Positions 43,352 through 55,036 of a stretch of DNA of 64,000 nt are shown here, piece after piece. Source of the DNA: Amyelois transitella. Lineage: Eukaryota > Arthropoda > Insecta > Lepidoptera > Pyralidae. How positions within the stretch are numbered: position 1 is the first letter of the stretch; each line of letters opens with the position of its first letter. The stretch covers positions 372,001 through 436,000 of the forward strand of contig NC_083531.1 of NCBI RefSeq assembly GCF_032362555.1. The letters are read 5' to 3'. Made by a program: the position numbers and the translations under genes. The notes beneath the pieces are model-generated. The model saw only the letters and a list, made by a program, of their open reading frames with translations, did not search any database and had not been told where the DNA came from.

Positions 43352-43564
43352 TTACATACATATGGTCACGTCTGTATCCCTTGCGGGGTAGACAGAGCCA
43401 ACAGTCTTGAAAAGACTGAATGGCCACGTTCAGCTATTATTGTCTTAATGATTACCCTCTTGTTTGTTAGTAAGTAAAGGAATAGGTCCTTAAGCCATCT
43501 ACTACGGCATCCATGAGATAAAAATGGTAATAGTCTTTATCTATAGTTCCGGCAACCACACGGC
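43352..43564 (-). repeat. SINE-A copy, diverged
   Basis: Good match from ACATACATATGGTCACGTCT to CCACGTTCAGCTATT, then diverged to GGCAACCACACGGCCC. Confidence 0.65.
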
Positions 43565-44038
43565 CCAAATATGTATTAGGTTAGTTACCTACTCATAAAA
43601 GAGAAACAGAAAAAGAAAGTGACCGTATATCTTCATGAGCTCACTGGCGCTACATTACCGGCAGTTAATTGCTAAGCGATCTGTACATTAATCAAGACCG
43701 CTCGAGGAAAACAAAAGTCGAGATGTTTTGTTACCAAACTACTAACTGAACATTAGTGACGGAACATTAGTCATGAGATTTATTTGGCTAATAGTAATTT
43801 GGTCATTATTGGTATTATAGCGGTTAACTGAACGTATTAACAGTAAAATTACACCTATAAAACTATAGGATAATTATACCATACACGTACCTAAGAGTAC
43901 TTTTATACAATAACATGTATTGTGTCACACAAATCACATGCACAACTTTATTTAATAAGTTAAAAAATATTACTTTGACCGATTGAAATGTGAGTTATAG
44001 TTTACATATGTGTAAAAATTAGTATGAATAATTTTCAG

Positions 44039-44116
44039 ATGACAGAAGAAACAACAGCAACCCGCAAGCCAAAGAGACGTAACCGCCGTGCTTCCTCGCC
44101 GCAGCAGGCGCGGTGA
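44039..44116 (+). CDS. candidate KChIP tail exon 9 (basic C-terminus)
   Basis: Acceptor ATAATTTTCAG. It encodes MTEETTATRKPKRRNRRASS then PQQAR and TGA at 44114-44116. The KPKRRNRR cluster could be a nuclear or membrane-binding signal. It is phase 0, so it fits after exon 8. With the stop-removing donor of exon 6 the full isoform would have 314 residues. Confidence 0.55.
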   Translation: MTEETTATRKPKRRNRRASSPQQAR

Positions 44117-44462
44117 AAAGTTGATCTTAGCTCTAAGGAAAAAGGTTCAAAATTCTTCCGCTCTCTGCTTGGTGCGACCTGCGAACATGCCCTATGCTTG
44201 CTCATATGAGTCTAACTGAGTCAATGGAGTGCTAAGTGGCTTAAAGGACAAGAAAAGACAAAATGTTTATTCAAAAGTGCGTCTTCAACTTTTAAAACAT
44301 TCCTAGAGTAAGAGTAAACATTTTGTCAAGTACTTTGTAGCACTGGCGCTTTGTACTTCGTATCTCAAAAAAGAAATTTAAATTTGTCAGTTGCTTGATT
44401 TTTGACACGCTATTCGTAATTAAGATGTCGTCAAAATAATCTATTTTAAATATTCTGCATAT

Positions 44463-44725
44463 AAATATAAATATAAATAAATAAATAAATAAATATATAC
44501 GGGACAAATTACACTGATTGAGTTAGCCACGAAGTAAGTTCGAAACTTGTGTTACGAGATACTAACTCAACGATACTATATTTTATAATAAATACTTATA
44601 TAGATAAACATCCAAGACCCAGGACAATCAGAAAAAGTTCTTTTCTAATCATGCCTTGACCGGGATTCGAACCCGGGACCTCCGCTGTCACAGACAAGCG
44701 TAGTACCGCTGAGCCACAGAGGCCG
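44463..44725 (-). repeat. tRNA-headed SINE (SINE-B), full length
   Basis: Closest relative of 7135-7370. The left tail is (AAAT)n, the body holds ACTAACTCAACGATACTATA, and the head in reverse shows GGGATTCGAACCCGGGACCT. It lies in the 3' region of KChIP. Confidence 0.8.
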
Positions 44726-47700
44726 TCTATATATATTGTCCTAATAGCAAACTTACTGTTCTGGATGAAAATATAAGTCTAAATTAATCAAATTTGTTTT
44801 AAGATTATTCTACACCTTTTTGTTACATGTATTAAAAAAATTGATTTCTTTTTGATATGGATTTGGATTCAATTATTAAGCCAAACAACAGATGACCGTG
44901 GCTGTTGGCTCTGTCTAGCCCGCAAGGATACCTACATCATTTTATGTACGAGTATGTATATAAATTTGGTAAAATCTTCTGGCGATATCTAATGTATGAA
45001 ATCTTATGATATTAATGTAACGTATATTTTTATGTTTTTGAATTAAAGATTGCGAGCGTAGTTGTAAACTTAAAAAAATAAGCAATATTTCAGTATTATT
45101 ATACACATAGATAAGATTTGTTGATCTCTAAATGTTTTGAAACTTCGTCGCTGTTTATATCAAAATACATTTATTTTGTTGTTGTAAAGCACAGAGTCTT
45201 TACAACTTTGTCTATCGTTTAGTCTTTGGTGTCTTTGGTACTTTTATTTATTTAAACAAAGATATTTAATGTAAATAAGTTCATACGCTGTCATAAGAAT
45301 GTCTTATTGTATAAGGAAAAGTGAAATTGGAGTGCGCAGTACTGTATCTCATTATAAAACAACGCTAGCCTACATTTCCATACATCTTAGATGGTTGACA
45401 AAATCTTACAATGTATTTCATCTTTTGCATTTATTGGAACATTGCATTGTTGATCGTAATAAAGATAAAAAGTAACACAATCAACAACATCAAGTCAGCG
45501 ATAGAAATAAATGGAATATACCACGTAACATTATTATAAATACATATCTTGCAAATCTCACTTTAAAGTTTTTATTCCTGTTAATATTCCTATATTTGGG
45601 ACTTTAAAGAAATTATTCAAACACAGAAAAGTTTATAAAGAGATACATTTAGAAAATGTTAATTTAATCAAATGACCTCAGGGAGACCTAAGTATAAACT
45701 CGTTAAGATAAAGCAATAAATATTTTTGCCTAGATAAATAAGCACACATTCTTATACTCCCGCGACAAATAATTACAAGTTTCACATGATATTATTAATC
45801 ACAAACCTGGGAATTAAGAATTCTACATTAATTTAAAAATAATAAATTAATTAGATAACAAATTAGGTTGGATAATATTCACAATCGTACTTTCGTTACA
45901 ATATTCATAATAGCACATGTACTTTCGACATTTTTTTTATAATTAGGTAAGGTTGCCTAATGTTATTTCTTAACATGTTTAATTAGTGACTTTAAAAGTT
46001 AAACAATACATGAAAATTTAAAATAGAAATAACGAGATTTGACGAGTCATATGATAACTTATCTATCTAAAAGTATTTTTCTCTTTTTACTCTACATTAC
46101 AGAAGAAGTCTGGAATTCGATGACACTCTTATAAGTTTTAGAAGATAATTATTTTACATTCTTATCTAGAATTAGATTCGCCTAAAGTAACATTTCGTGG
46201 ATCATTGGGGGCAATATTAATCTTAAGAAATAACTATAAATTATATTTACTGTTGACAATTTAAATTATATTTTCTCTCTTTGAAATTAGAATTTAAAAT
46301 CCTTAAAATTTGAGCCTTATCTATTCCTATATTAGCTGTAAGGTGTCGTAGTTTCTGACCAATAGCAAAACTAATTAAACCAATCGGTGGAAATACGACA
46401 TATATTTAACAACTGAACGACACACTGAGAATGTTCGGAAGTATTTTTTATCTCCTTTAATCAAAGAAAGAATAAGTAAGTAACTAATTCTACTTATTTC
46501 CTTTTATGACTTTCAAAGATTTTCTCCATGAAGAAGTATAAAAAGAGAAAATTTAGTTACATTAACTAATCGACATTTATAAATAATAGTTTTAAGCCAT
46601 TTCTAATGTTATTTCTGTATTCAGTTATCCAAGCAATATTCATCAGTGTGTGTTCAGTTTCATATTTCATAAGGTCTATGACAAATTCGTTACTTTCGAC
46701 TGCTGTGAGTGTCTGGTCAGGTGTATGTGGTGACAGCGACTTTGATTATATACTTCAAATGATTGTATAAACATAAAAAAAAGGTTTGGTTTCCTTTGAA
46801 TTTTTATTGGTAGGAGCGTGAGTCATTATTAAAAACGAAGTTATTCAGTCAGCAATTGTAAGATAAATAATGCTTAATCGCTAAGTCACACGCATGCCAA
46901 TTTCGAAATTTAAAAAAATATCAACCCCCTTTTTACGTTATATGGATCCAAATAGATGGATGAAAATTCACAAAATACTTAGGGTGAAGCCAGGGGAAAT
47001 AGATTATTTGAGTTAATCGCAGAAAATGGTATCAGCTTCTCTCTCACATCCCGGCATGTTCCCGGCTGCACCCTCCACAGAAGTGTTTCGGGGCCCGGGG
47101 CCGCCTCAAATTGTTTCATACACTACATTCATACAAAAGCATAATTCATTTAGCGTGATAATAAATCTGTGTCAACCGTGTAAATTGGAAATTATGCTAC
47201 TTATATTATGCGACTGCTACCCAAGAAATACGGATTGCAGCCTGTATAGCTCGCGGACACATTGCCTTTAATCTTTTGCTTGTATAACTGTAACCGTCTT
47301 TAAATTAATTATCTCAATGACGTTGTAAGCTGGCATAGTTTACGATAGCATTTTTTGCGTTATCAGTTAATTACCATTTATTTATCTACAGTAATCAATT
47401 TTACTTATCATAATTATCTGAAAGTCACTGTCATCGTAATACAAGATTTAATGAAATACCAATGTCTTTTTATTCTAATTCTTCCTTGTTATGATCCTTT
47501 TTTTGTCATAAGTTTTACTCGTAGTAGGTAGACAAGAGATTTGTTCGCATACTTACGTTTATTTTCTTTTTAATAACTCTTTCATATATTTATTTTGCAC
47601 ATGTACTCACCTCATGTCTGATAGGAAAGAAAACTCCGATAAAATTTCATCGGAGTTGGTTCTGTTAGAATTTTTATAAAAAACAAGCAATGTTTGGATG
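44726..47700. other. AT-rich region between KChIP and the protease, no gene
   Basis: Contains a SINE-A remnant at about 44880-44945 and possible KChIP 3' UTR sequence with several AATAAA sites (near 45458 and 45715). A GC-rich patch at 47040-47115 (CCCGGCATGTTCCCGGCTGC) looks like a retroelement scrap. No splice-linked exons seen. Confidence 0.45.
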
Positions 47701-47977
47701 ATTTTTTTATTAGATCTTTAATAATTATGCAATTACAACCATTCAGTAACAGAATCCACAAACATTTTCTTCATCAAACATAGTGTGAAAAGTATAAGTC
47801 CTGTTAACTGTTTAAAAGTTTAGGTCTTGTAATAGGACTTATGTTTTAGGTGAAGTTCAATCCAGGATCATGAAAAAAGGCGAACCCTGGGCTTAAAAAA
47901 TGAGATACTCAAATTAAAATAAATAACGAGCAGTTGGTTTTAATTAAAATAAATAACTATTAAGTCTTGTGGAGCAT

Positions 47978-50354
47978 TCAAAGCCTAGCCTGGATCCAAG
48001 AGAGATGGGAAGTGACGCGAGCAAATCCAGCCGGGTGGCGCTCCTGGCAACCGTCCCGGTGTCCAAATGAGGTGACGCCGATCTGGAATAAAATATTTTT
48101 CTTAAATTTCCTATCTTAAGAAATTTAAATTTAAATATTGTGTTGTCTAAAGTGACCTTTCTTGTACAGTTAAAATGTTGCAAAGGCAATAATCACAGTT
48201 AACTTGCTAAAATGTACTAAAGAGTTATGTTAGTTATATTTTTACCCAAACATCTTATTTTTATCAGTTTTCCTGCAGTCCAGTACATCTTATCTTCTCT
48301 CACCTTCGCGTGTTTCAGAAGCTGCTTTCCATGTCATATTCTTATCTATATGGCATTTGTTTGTAACAAATAACCTTAATGAAATCGGTCTGGCGAAAAC
48401 TCACGTCAAGTGTAGGGCACATGCCGATGGAATTGCATGACCAGATTGAACATAATTCAAAGATTAAAACTTACCAAGATGCGCTGGTTTCCACTCCAAA
48501 TCCAGAGAGGGCCGCCGGAGTCCCCGCCGCAGGTGCTCCTCTGAGCGGTGGTGTCCACACATATGACGCTGGAAGACACGGTGAGAGCGCCGTACGTCTG
48601 CTGGCACACCGCGTTGGTGATCACTTGCAGAGACACCTCGCTCAGGAACTGGTCTGTCGTAATGCCCACGTCTGTGAATTGCATGAATTAAGTTAGACAA
48701 AACACGAGCGAAAACTCAAAGAAATAACATCTTTGTTACAACTTAAAATCCGATATCAAATGTCTCCTGCTATCTCACTCATTTCATTTCATAACTTTTA
48801 AAAATGAAAAATATATTGTATCGACTTACTATCGCCAGTAACGCCGAAGCCGGCAGCCCACGCCCACACGCCGACGAAGTTGTTGTTGGCCTGCGCGGTG
48901 GGAAGGCCGATGGGTTGAATCGCATCTGCAGAAGATAAATGGATTAGGAAGAACTTCTAACTTATATTTATTTCTAACAAATTCTGAAATTATGGTTAAA
49001 TTAACAGTTAAAGAAGAAGAATAAATAATGGCTGATCCTGTTTTAATAATGTTTAAGGATGTTTATCTAATATAAGTATTTATTATAAAATATAGCATCG
49101 TTGAGTTAGTATAATGTAATCGAACTTACGTCGAAGCTAACTCTGTGTATAATTTGTCCCGTATATATATTTATTTTGTATTTATTTAATAAATGAAAAA
49201 TGGATAATTTTTAATAGCAATTATTTTTCAGCGTACTTTTTGTTAAAGGTGACATAATAAATATTGATCATAGCTATATCATTCAGACACTGGGATAGAC
49301 AGATAGTGTCCGCGAATTTCGACACGAGATTTCATGATTTTAACACCGCGAGTAAAGGGTCTGAGAGATCAAATAACTACAACAAACCAACAATCATGTT
49401 TCAGAAATGTTGAACAGATAAAATACTAACTACGTGTAGGTGACATGGTTGATGTCGATCATAGCGACATCATTACTTAGTGAAACAGACAGGTAGTTTC
49501 CGTAAACTTGGACGCTAGTAATCGTGATCCTAACACCACCCGTGAAACCCTGAGAGAGCTAAGAACAACAACAAACTAATAAAAAGGTGTTAGACAATTA
49601 AAGTACTCACCGGTAAACGTAACGTGGTTAATGTTGATCATAGCAATATCATTCATGAGCGGGATAGACAGATAGTTTCCATGAACTTCGACGCTGCTGG
49701 TCGTGATCCTAACGCCGCCGCTGAAAAGCCTGAGTGAGCCGAGGACGACGACAAACTGAGTAGCTTGATTGAGGAGCGTTCTCCAGCAGTGGGCGGCGGT
49801 GACGGCGCGCGTGTTGGACAGGAGGGAGGAGCCGCAGACGGAGGTGCGGCCGTCGGTCAAAGTAATGAGAAGGCCACCCTACAATTTGAAAATTTACACT
49901 TAGAAGCCAGCAGTACATTTTGATTTTAAAATACATAGTTATTGAATAGTTAGTTAAGTCGAAATTTTGAAATTTCCTAACCTTAGTAATCATCATAATC
50001 CTTTTGGATTTTTACAACCGTAAACTATACATACAGCTGACGGGGTTACTTTCAGGAATTTCAGAAAAGTCATACCACAGAGTGATAGTTAATTACCACT
50101 AAAATTATAAAAGAAGACCACTAATTCCTCTGTACATCAAAAGAATAAGAACCCGTTACCACATGAGGATGAGCGCCTAAAGCGGCGGCGTTTCCTCCCG
50201 TAATTCTTGATCCATCGAAGTCAGCAGCTTCCTCTCTCGCCTTGATCTTCGCTGCGAGGGCTACGCCGACGTCATCGTGGTAATCCCTGTAGTACAGAGG
50301 ATCTTCGGCTATAGCAGCCCCGAGCAAGACGACGGCGATCACCAAAAACTTCAT
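47978..50354 (-). CDS. chymotrypsin-like secreted serine protease (minus-strand paralogue)
   Basis: Five exons on the minus strand: 50160-50354, 49611-49878, 48830-48925, 48475-48671, 47978-48082. All junctions have GT/AG with phases 0,1,1,0, giving 286 residues. Signal peptide [16 protein letters not shown], then a propeptide ending ADFDGSR and the activation site R50/I51 (ITGG). Catalytic His95 (TAAHC), Asp142 (MNDIAMI) and Ser238 (CGGDSGGP) are present. The residue six before the catalytic Ser is Ser, pointing to chymotrypsin-like specificity, and six conserved cysteines fit three disulfides. TATAAAA is at 50391-50397 in reverse. Such enzymes are secreted into the midgut lumen of caterpillars and digest protein. 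The last exon ends in the family-typical SWIQARL. Downstream of exon 2 lie two decayed copies of its 3' half. Confidence 0.92.
48475..48671 (-). CDS. protease exon 4 (catalytic Ser), minus-strand gene
   Basis: Starts after TTCACAG and ends before GTAAGT. It encodes [20 protein letters not shown] (the first N split with exon 3) through [13 protein letters not shown] and NQRIL. It is one codon longer than the corresponding exon of the plus-strand paralogue. Confidence 0.9.
49040..49192 (+). repeat. SINE-B 3' fragment in protease intron
   Basis: ATCGTTGAGTTAGTATAATG, then GTATAATTTGTCCCGTATAT and a T/A-rich tail. Plus orientation, inside the intron between exons 2 and 3 of the minus-strand gene. 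Confidence 0.6.
49245..49400 (-). pseudogene. decayed tandem copy (C) of protease exon 2 3' half
   Basis: Minus strand reads [14 protein letters not shown] after several frame changes, corresponding to [15 protein letters not shown] of the real exon. Frameshifts and a stop in the first half make it non-coding. Confidence 0.7.
49425..49570 (-). pseudogene. tandem copy (B) of protease exon 2 3' half
   Basis: Minus strand reads [20 protein letters not shown] then [19 protein letters not shown], followed by a donor-like GTAGTT and preceded by an acceptor-like CTCTCTCAG. It lacks the part with the catalytic His, and the upstream VVVL piece is in another frame. It looks like a duplicate exon fragment, better preserved than copy C. 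Confidence 0.7.
49611..49878 (-). CDS. protease exon 2 (catalytic His and Asp), minus-strand gene
   Basis: Begins [18 protein letters not shown], contains TAAHC and MNDIAMI, and ends in phase 1 before GTGAGT. It has exactly the same length (268 bases) as exon 2 of the paralogue at 61830. Confidence 0.92.
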
Positions 50355-50364
50355 GACTGATGAA

Positions 50365-50400
50365 TGAAGAGCAATGAGGTAGCTGATCGGTTTTATATCG
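50365..50400 (-). promoter_or_regulatory. core promoter of the minus-strand protease
   Basis: TATAAAA (reverse of 50391-50397), with a CTCATTG initiator-like site about 20-25 bases downstream and the ATG at 50354. This layout matches highly expressed digestive enzyme genes. Confidence 0.65.
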
Positions 50401-51192
50401 TCACCAGAGATAAGTGCTGTTGTTCATTCATTATCGTAATCTGTTTGCAGATTTTCTGTTTTGAAAAGCACGGTTGCTAATACGTCATTAGTAGCAAGTT
50501 GTGTTCTAAATGTAGGGTTCAACGCTTCAAATGGTAAAACCATAACTCCTTTAGGGGCATATCGGTGTACTTTTGAACTCTCAAACTTACCTTTTGTTAT
50601 CGTGAGTTGCAACTAAAGTCATTGCAGCGACAGTAGAAAAGCATGTAAGTGTAAAAAAAAACTTTTTATGTCATATATAGATATCATCACGACTGTCTCC
50701 CAGAGACTATAAATGGAGTTATTAATTATTATACCTACCTACCTCATCGTAATATCCGTTATTTGATTAATCGTTCTCATCAAAAAAGCCACTAATTAAA
50801 AAAATGGGAGAACCTACCTAAATTTTTCGGTTGTCAATTAAAAATTCTAGTGCCACCTTGTTTATTGTCTGTAAAATGTATACACTCATTCGCGTTTCTT
50901 AACATTCACTAGCCACTTTCATTTCAATTCACTTCCAGATACAGTCCATTCCTAGTTCCATGGCGGGAAGCTGACTAGTTGTCAGATATATTTAGAAGTC
51001 TAAATACTTCTTAGTCTAGTCTCCTGTTTAGTTTTGATATAAGAAACAGTCCAATAAGACTAATTAACTTTAATACCAATACATGTGATGATGTCTGGTA
51101 GGCTAATACCAAACCCCATCATCTGTCGACATTGGTACCTTATCAATGAGCCTGAAATAGAATGTTGCCTTTTATATGAAGCCAATTAAATA
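50401..51192. other. upstream region of the minus-strand protease, no gene
   Basis: AT-rich. No repeat family recognised apart from short traces. Probably contains regulatory sequence for the protease, but no specific site could be identified. Confidence 0.35.
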
Positions 51193-51450
51193 GTGCCGTG
51201 TGGTTCCCGGCACAAATATAAAAGAATGCGATCACTCCATTAATTTCCCATGGATGTCGTAAAAGGCCACTAGAGGATAGGCTTATAAACTTGGGATTCT
51301 TCATTTAGGCGTTGGGCATAGCAATCTGTCATCTATTTAATTCCAGTTCTATCATTAAGCCAAACAGCTGAACGATGCCTATCAGTTTTTCAAGATTGGT
51401 GGCTCTGTCTACCCCCACAAAGGATATAGATGTGATATATGTATGTATAA
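51193..51450 (+). repeat. SINE-A copy, full length, diverged
   Basis: Starts GTGCCGTGTGGTTCCCGGCA and ends GATGTGATATATGTATGT. Several substitutions and indels show that it is older. Confidence 0.75.
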
Positions 51451-51636
51451 AATAGGAAATTGGAGCTGCTCAGTCTGAGTGACCGTACATTTATAATATA
51501 CATTCATGTCTTTTACCTTACGTGGTAGACCTCAGGGGCAGACAGAGACTACAGTCTCAAAAACACCGAATGGCCGGCTCTGCTATATCACCGTCATGGT
51601 GACCGTACGTCTATTCATTTTCTAATTTATCATTTT

Positions 51637-51738
51637 ATTCTCGCGTGGTTCCCTGCATTTTATAATTGGACTACTCCATATCTTTCCAATGGCTGTCGTA
51701 AAAGACGGCTAAGGAAATAGCTAATCTTCTTGTTTGGC
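51637..51738 (+). repeat. SINE-A 5' part, split by the LINE
   Basis: GCGTGGTTCCCTGCA, CCACTCCATATCTTTCC-like sequence and CTGTCGTAAAAGACGGC-like blocks end at CTTCTTGTTTGGC. The rest of the same copy resumes at 55037. Confidence 0.65.
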
Positions 51739-51740
51739 TT

Positions 51741-54621
51741 TTGTCTCAGACAACGGGAAACCCTCGAGGGTTAAGAATTATCCATCAAAATATACAAGGT
51801 CTTCCCGGCAAAGAATTAGAAGTACAACTAGTTTTAGAAGAATTAAATGTGGACATTTTATGTTTGACTGAGCATTGGCTCATGGAGGGGGAGATGATGT
51901 TCAGCCTAAACAATTATAATATTGTGAGCTGCTTAAACAGAAAGTCTGCAATTAGAGGTGGGTCTATGATATTTATCAAATGCGGTCTTCGCTGTAAAGA
52001 GCGAACAGACATAACCAGACTTTCGGTTGAGCGGTGTGCCGAAGTGACCTGTGCCGAGCTAGATCATCATATAATTGTTTGTGTGTACAGTCCCCCAAAC
52101 AGTGAATTTAAACAATTTTTAAAAATAATGGATCAAGTGTTACATGTTACCTCAAAATGTAACAAAAAATTAATTATTTGTGGTGATTTTAACATTGACA
52201 TTTTAGTTAAATCAACTGTTAGTATACAATTTATTAATTTGTTTAAATCTTATAATTTAGAGTATGTTTTTTTCGAACCAACCCGATTAACATCTACATC
52301 TGCCAAGTGTCTGGATAATTTTTTTTGCAATAATCTTTTTATACGGAAATCAATTATTCACAAATTGCCCTCGGATCACACCGGTCAATATGTTACCTTT
52401 GAGAAAGAGTCCTTAAACAATTTAAATAATGATAAAATTATGTGTAGACCTCTTTCTTCCAAAAACATAAGAAAATTTAAAATAAACATTGCAAATCAAT
52501 TAAATACTTTAACATATTCTGGAAATAATCCTAATGAACATTATAACAATTTATTTAATATGATTTCTGCTGAATACTCAAAAAGGTTCAAGCAGAAACA
52601 AGTCAATATTCGTAATAGATTACAGTTCAGTGAATGGGCTACATTAGGTATTCACAAGAGTAGGAATAAGTTATATGACTTATATGCCCAGAAACAATAC
52701 AATTTTGACCCCAGTTTTGTAGAATATGTCAAAAATTATTCAAAATTATTTAAAAAAGTTTGCAGGCAAGCCAAGTCTTTTCACATAAGTAGTAAAATAA
52801 ACAACGCACCAAATAAAATTAAAGAAACATGGAACATTATTAATAAAGAATCTGGCAAAATCAAAGATAGAGACAGTATTAAACAAATATCATCCGGTAA
52901 CAAAAGTATTTCTAAAACTCAGGACATAGTAAATGCTTTTGATAATTTCTTTGCAAAAATCCCTGTGGAGCTAACTTCTGACGTTGACTCTTGTCCATTG
53001 CGCGCTGAAACCCTACTTAATAATAACACAACTCCCATCAAATCTGTCTTTAAATTTAAATATGTTAACTCTGATAATATATTAAAGGCGTTCAAACAAC
53101 TTAATTTGAAAAAGTCTGAAGACCATTGGGGTATGTCTGTTAGTATCATCAGTCAAATCATAGATATTATTGCATCTGATCTAGCTTTTATATTTAATGA
53201 ATGTATTGATGAGGGTATTTTTCCAAATTTAATGAAATGTAGCAAATTAATACCTCTATTCAAAAAAGGGGAGAAAACAGTCCTTGGCAATTATAGACCT
53301 ATTTCTATATTGCCAGTTTTGAGCAAGGTGTTTGAGAAGATGATGCTTAATCAAATGAAACAATATTTTAAAATCAATAACATTTTCCATTCCCAACAAT
53401 ATGGGTTCACTGCCGGGAAGTCCACCACTGATGCGGGAGTAGCACTTGTTACTCAAATCTATGACGCGTGGGAGAGTTCACAGGATTCAGTTGGAGTCTT
53501 TTGCGATCTCTCTAAAGCATTTGATTGCGTAGATCATCAGACACTTTTGCGTAAACTTCGTCAATATGGGTTTGACCACAAATCAACTAAACTAATGGCA
53601 TCCTATTTGACTGATAGGCTTCAAACTGTAGATATTAATGGAGTAAAGTCAAGCGGATCAAGAGTCTCAATGGGTGTTCCTCAGGGCTCAATTTTAGGAC
53701 CATTCCTCTTCTTGGTATATGTCAATGACCTGCCTTTTATGGTGGAAAAACAGGCGGGTATAGTGCTGTTTGCCGATGACACTTCTTTAATATTTAAATT
53801 AGATCGCCATAGCGAAAATGTAAGTTCGGTTAATAATATACTGTCGGCCATATCTATCTGGTTCTCAACCAACAATCTTCTTTTAAATGCTAATAAGACC
53901 CAATGCATTAAATTTACCCTTCCAAACGTAAGGCAGGCCAATACTGACATAATACTCGAAGGCCAGAAATTAGAATTTGTTGAAAATACAAAGTTTTTAG
54001 GAATTATAATTGATGCAAAGCTACAGTGGGGTGCTCATATTTCTAAACTATCCAATAGACTTAGCTCTGCCGCTTATGCTGTTAGGAGGATCCGACAATT
54101 GACAGATGTAGCTACAGCTAGGCTTGTTTATTTCAGCTATTTTCATAGCTTGTTATCTTATGGTTTACTTTTATGGGGTAGCGCGGCTGATATACAAACT
54201 ATTTTTATAATTCAGAAAAGGGCCGTTCGCGCAATTTACGGCTTAGGACCAAGAGACTCGTTAAGACAACTCTTTAAGAAAACAAACATACCTACAGTAG
54301 CGTCCCAGTACATTTTTGATCTTATAATGTATGTTAGGAAAAATACCTCTTTTTTTTCAAAAAGTTAGTGCCACAACTGATAGAAATTTACGTAATAAAC
54401 ATAAATTAGTCATGCCGTTTCATAGGCTTAGCAAAGTCAGTAAATCATTTATGGGGAACTGTATACGATTTTATAATAGGTTGCCGGAGTCTGTTCTTGA
54501 TATGCCCAACCGAAAATTCAAAGAGTATGTAAAGAAAGTACTTTGTGAGAAGGCTTATTATAGGACTGATGATTACCTTAATGATAAAAACATCTGGCTC
54601 GAGCTTGGCACAGGAACCTCG
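51741..54621 (+). pseudogene. LINE ORF2: AP-endonuclease and reverse transcriptase, one frameshift
   Basis: The first 875 codons are open to 54368. Endonuclease (residues about 10-215): IIHQNIQGL, LCLTEHWL, VYSPPN, CGDFNID and SDH motifs are present. Reverse transcriptase (about 490-760): LIPLFKKG, NYRPISILPVLSKVFEK, DLSKAFDCVDH, GVPQGSILGPFLF and FADDTSL are present. A run of eight T near 54351-54358 shifts the frame; the C-terminal 80 residues continue in the next frame (from the ORF at 54331) and end at 54624. The single frameshift in a homopolymer could be a sequencing artefact or a mutation. There is no natural ATG at the left edge, so the N-terminus is truncated. Confidence 0.88.
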
Positions 54622-54857
54622 TAATTAATTGTAGTTTAATTTGAACTTAAATCAAAATTTCAGTACACTCTGTACATAAATCTTTTTAAAATTGGCAATC
54701 CATAAAATATATGTATATATATATATATTTTTTTTCTTTTTTCAATATTAAATCTCATAAATATATAAATCTCCCGTGAACAATGTATTCTCCCGTCCAC
54801 ATTCTATTCTAAGTATAATTTAATATTGTGAAGTTGACGTTGTTGAAGAAAATGCTG

Positions 54858-54904
54858 CAGTGCAGTTTGTTACCGCTTCTTCTGCACTGACGCCTTGGAA
54901 GCGG
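54858..54904 (+). other. interleaved stems in the LINE 3' UTR (candidate pseudoknot)
   Basis: Arm a CAGTGCAG (54858-54865) pairs with CTGCACTG (54882-54889). Arm b CCGCTTC (54873-54879) pairs with GAAGCGG (54898-54904). The order a-b-a'-b' with loops of 7, 2 and 8 bases is compatible with an H-type pseudoknot. Confidence 0.6.
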
Positions 54905-55036
54905 CAGTAAACTTAGTTTTTAAGTAATATATTTGACGTCAACCAAGTTGTTAAACCATACGACAATTATTAAGCGATATAATAATATCCTATAATAATG
55001 AATAAAAAATTTTGAATTTTGAATTTTTTTGAATTT

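Larger units (their letters stand above)
51739..55036 (+). mobile_element. 5'-truncated LINE (endonuclease + reverse transcriptase), CR1/L2-like
   Basis: Inserted in a SINE-A copy. The short repeat TTTGGC occurs at 51733-51738 and again at the right edge (55035-55040), a possible target duplication. It begins just before the endonuclease domain and lacks ORF1. It carries an almost complete ORF2, a 425-bp 3' UTR and a (TTTTGAA)n tail instead of poly(A), as in CR1/L2-type LINEs. The exact clade (Daphne, Crack, Kiri and so on) cannot be set by eye. The 3' UTR is shared with the tRNA-headed element at 21212 and, diverged, with 19830. Confidence 0.88.

Noticed and set aside
47026..47271. 81-codon ORF with a GC-rich start
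   Set aside because: Only the first 25 codons lie in the GC-rich patch, which looks like a retroelement scrap; the rest is AT-rich and non-coding.
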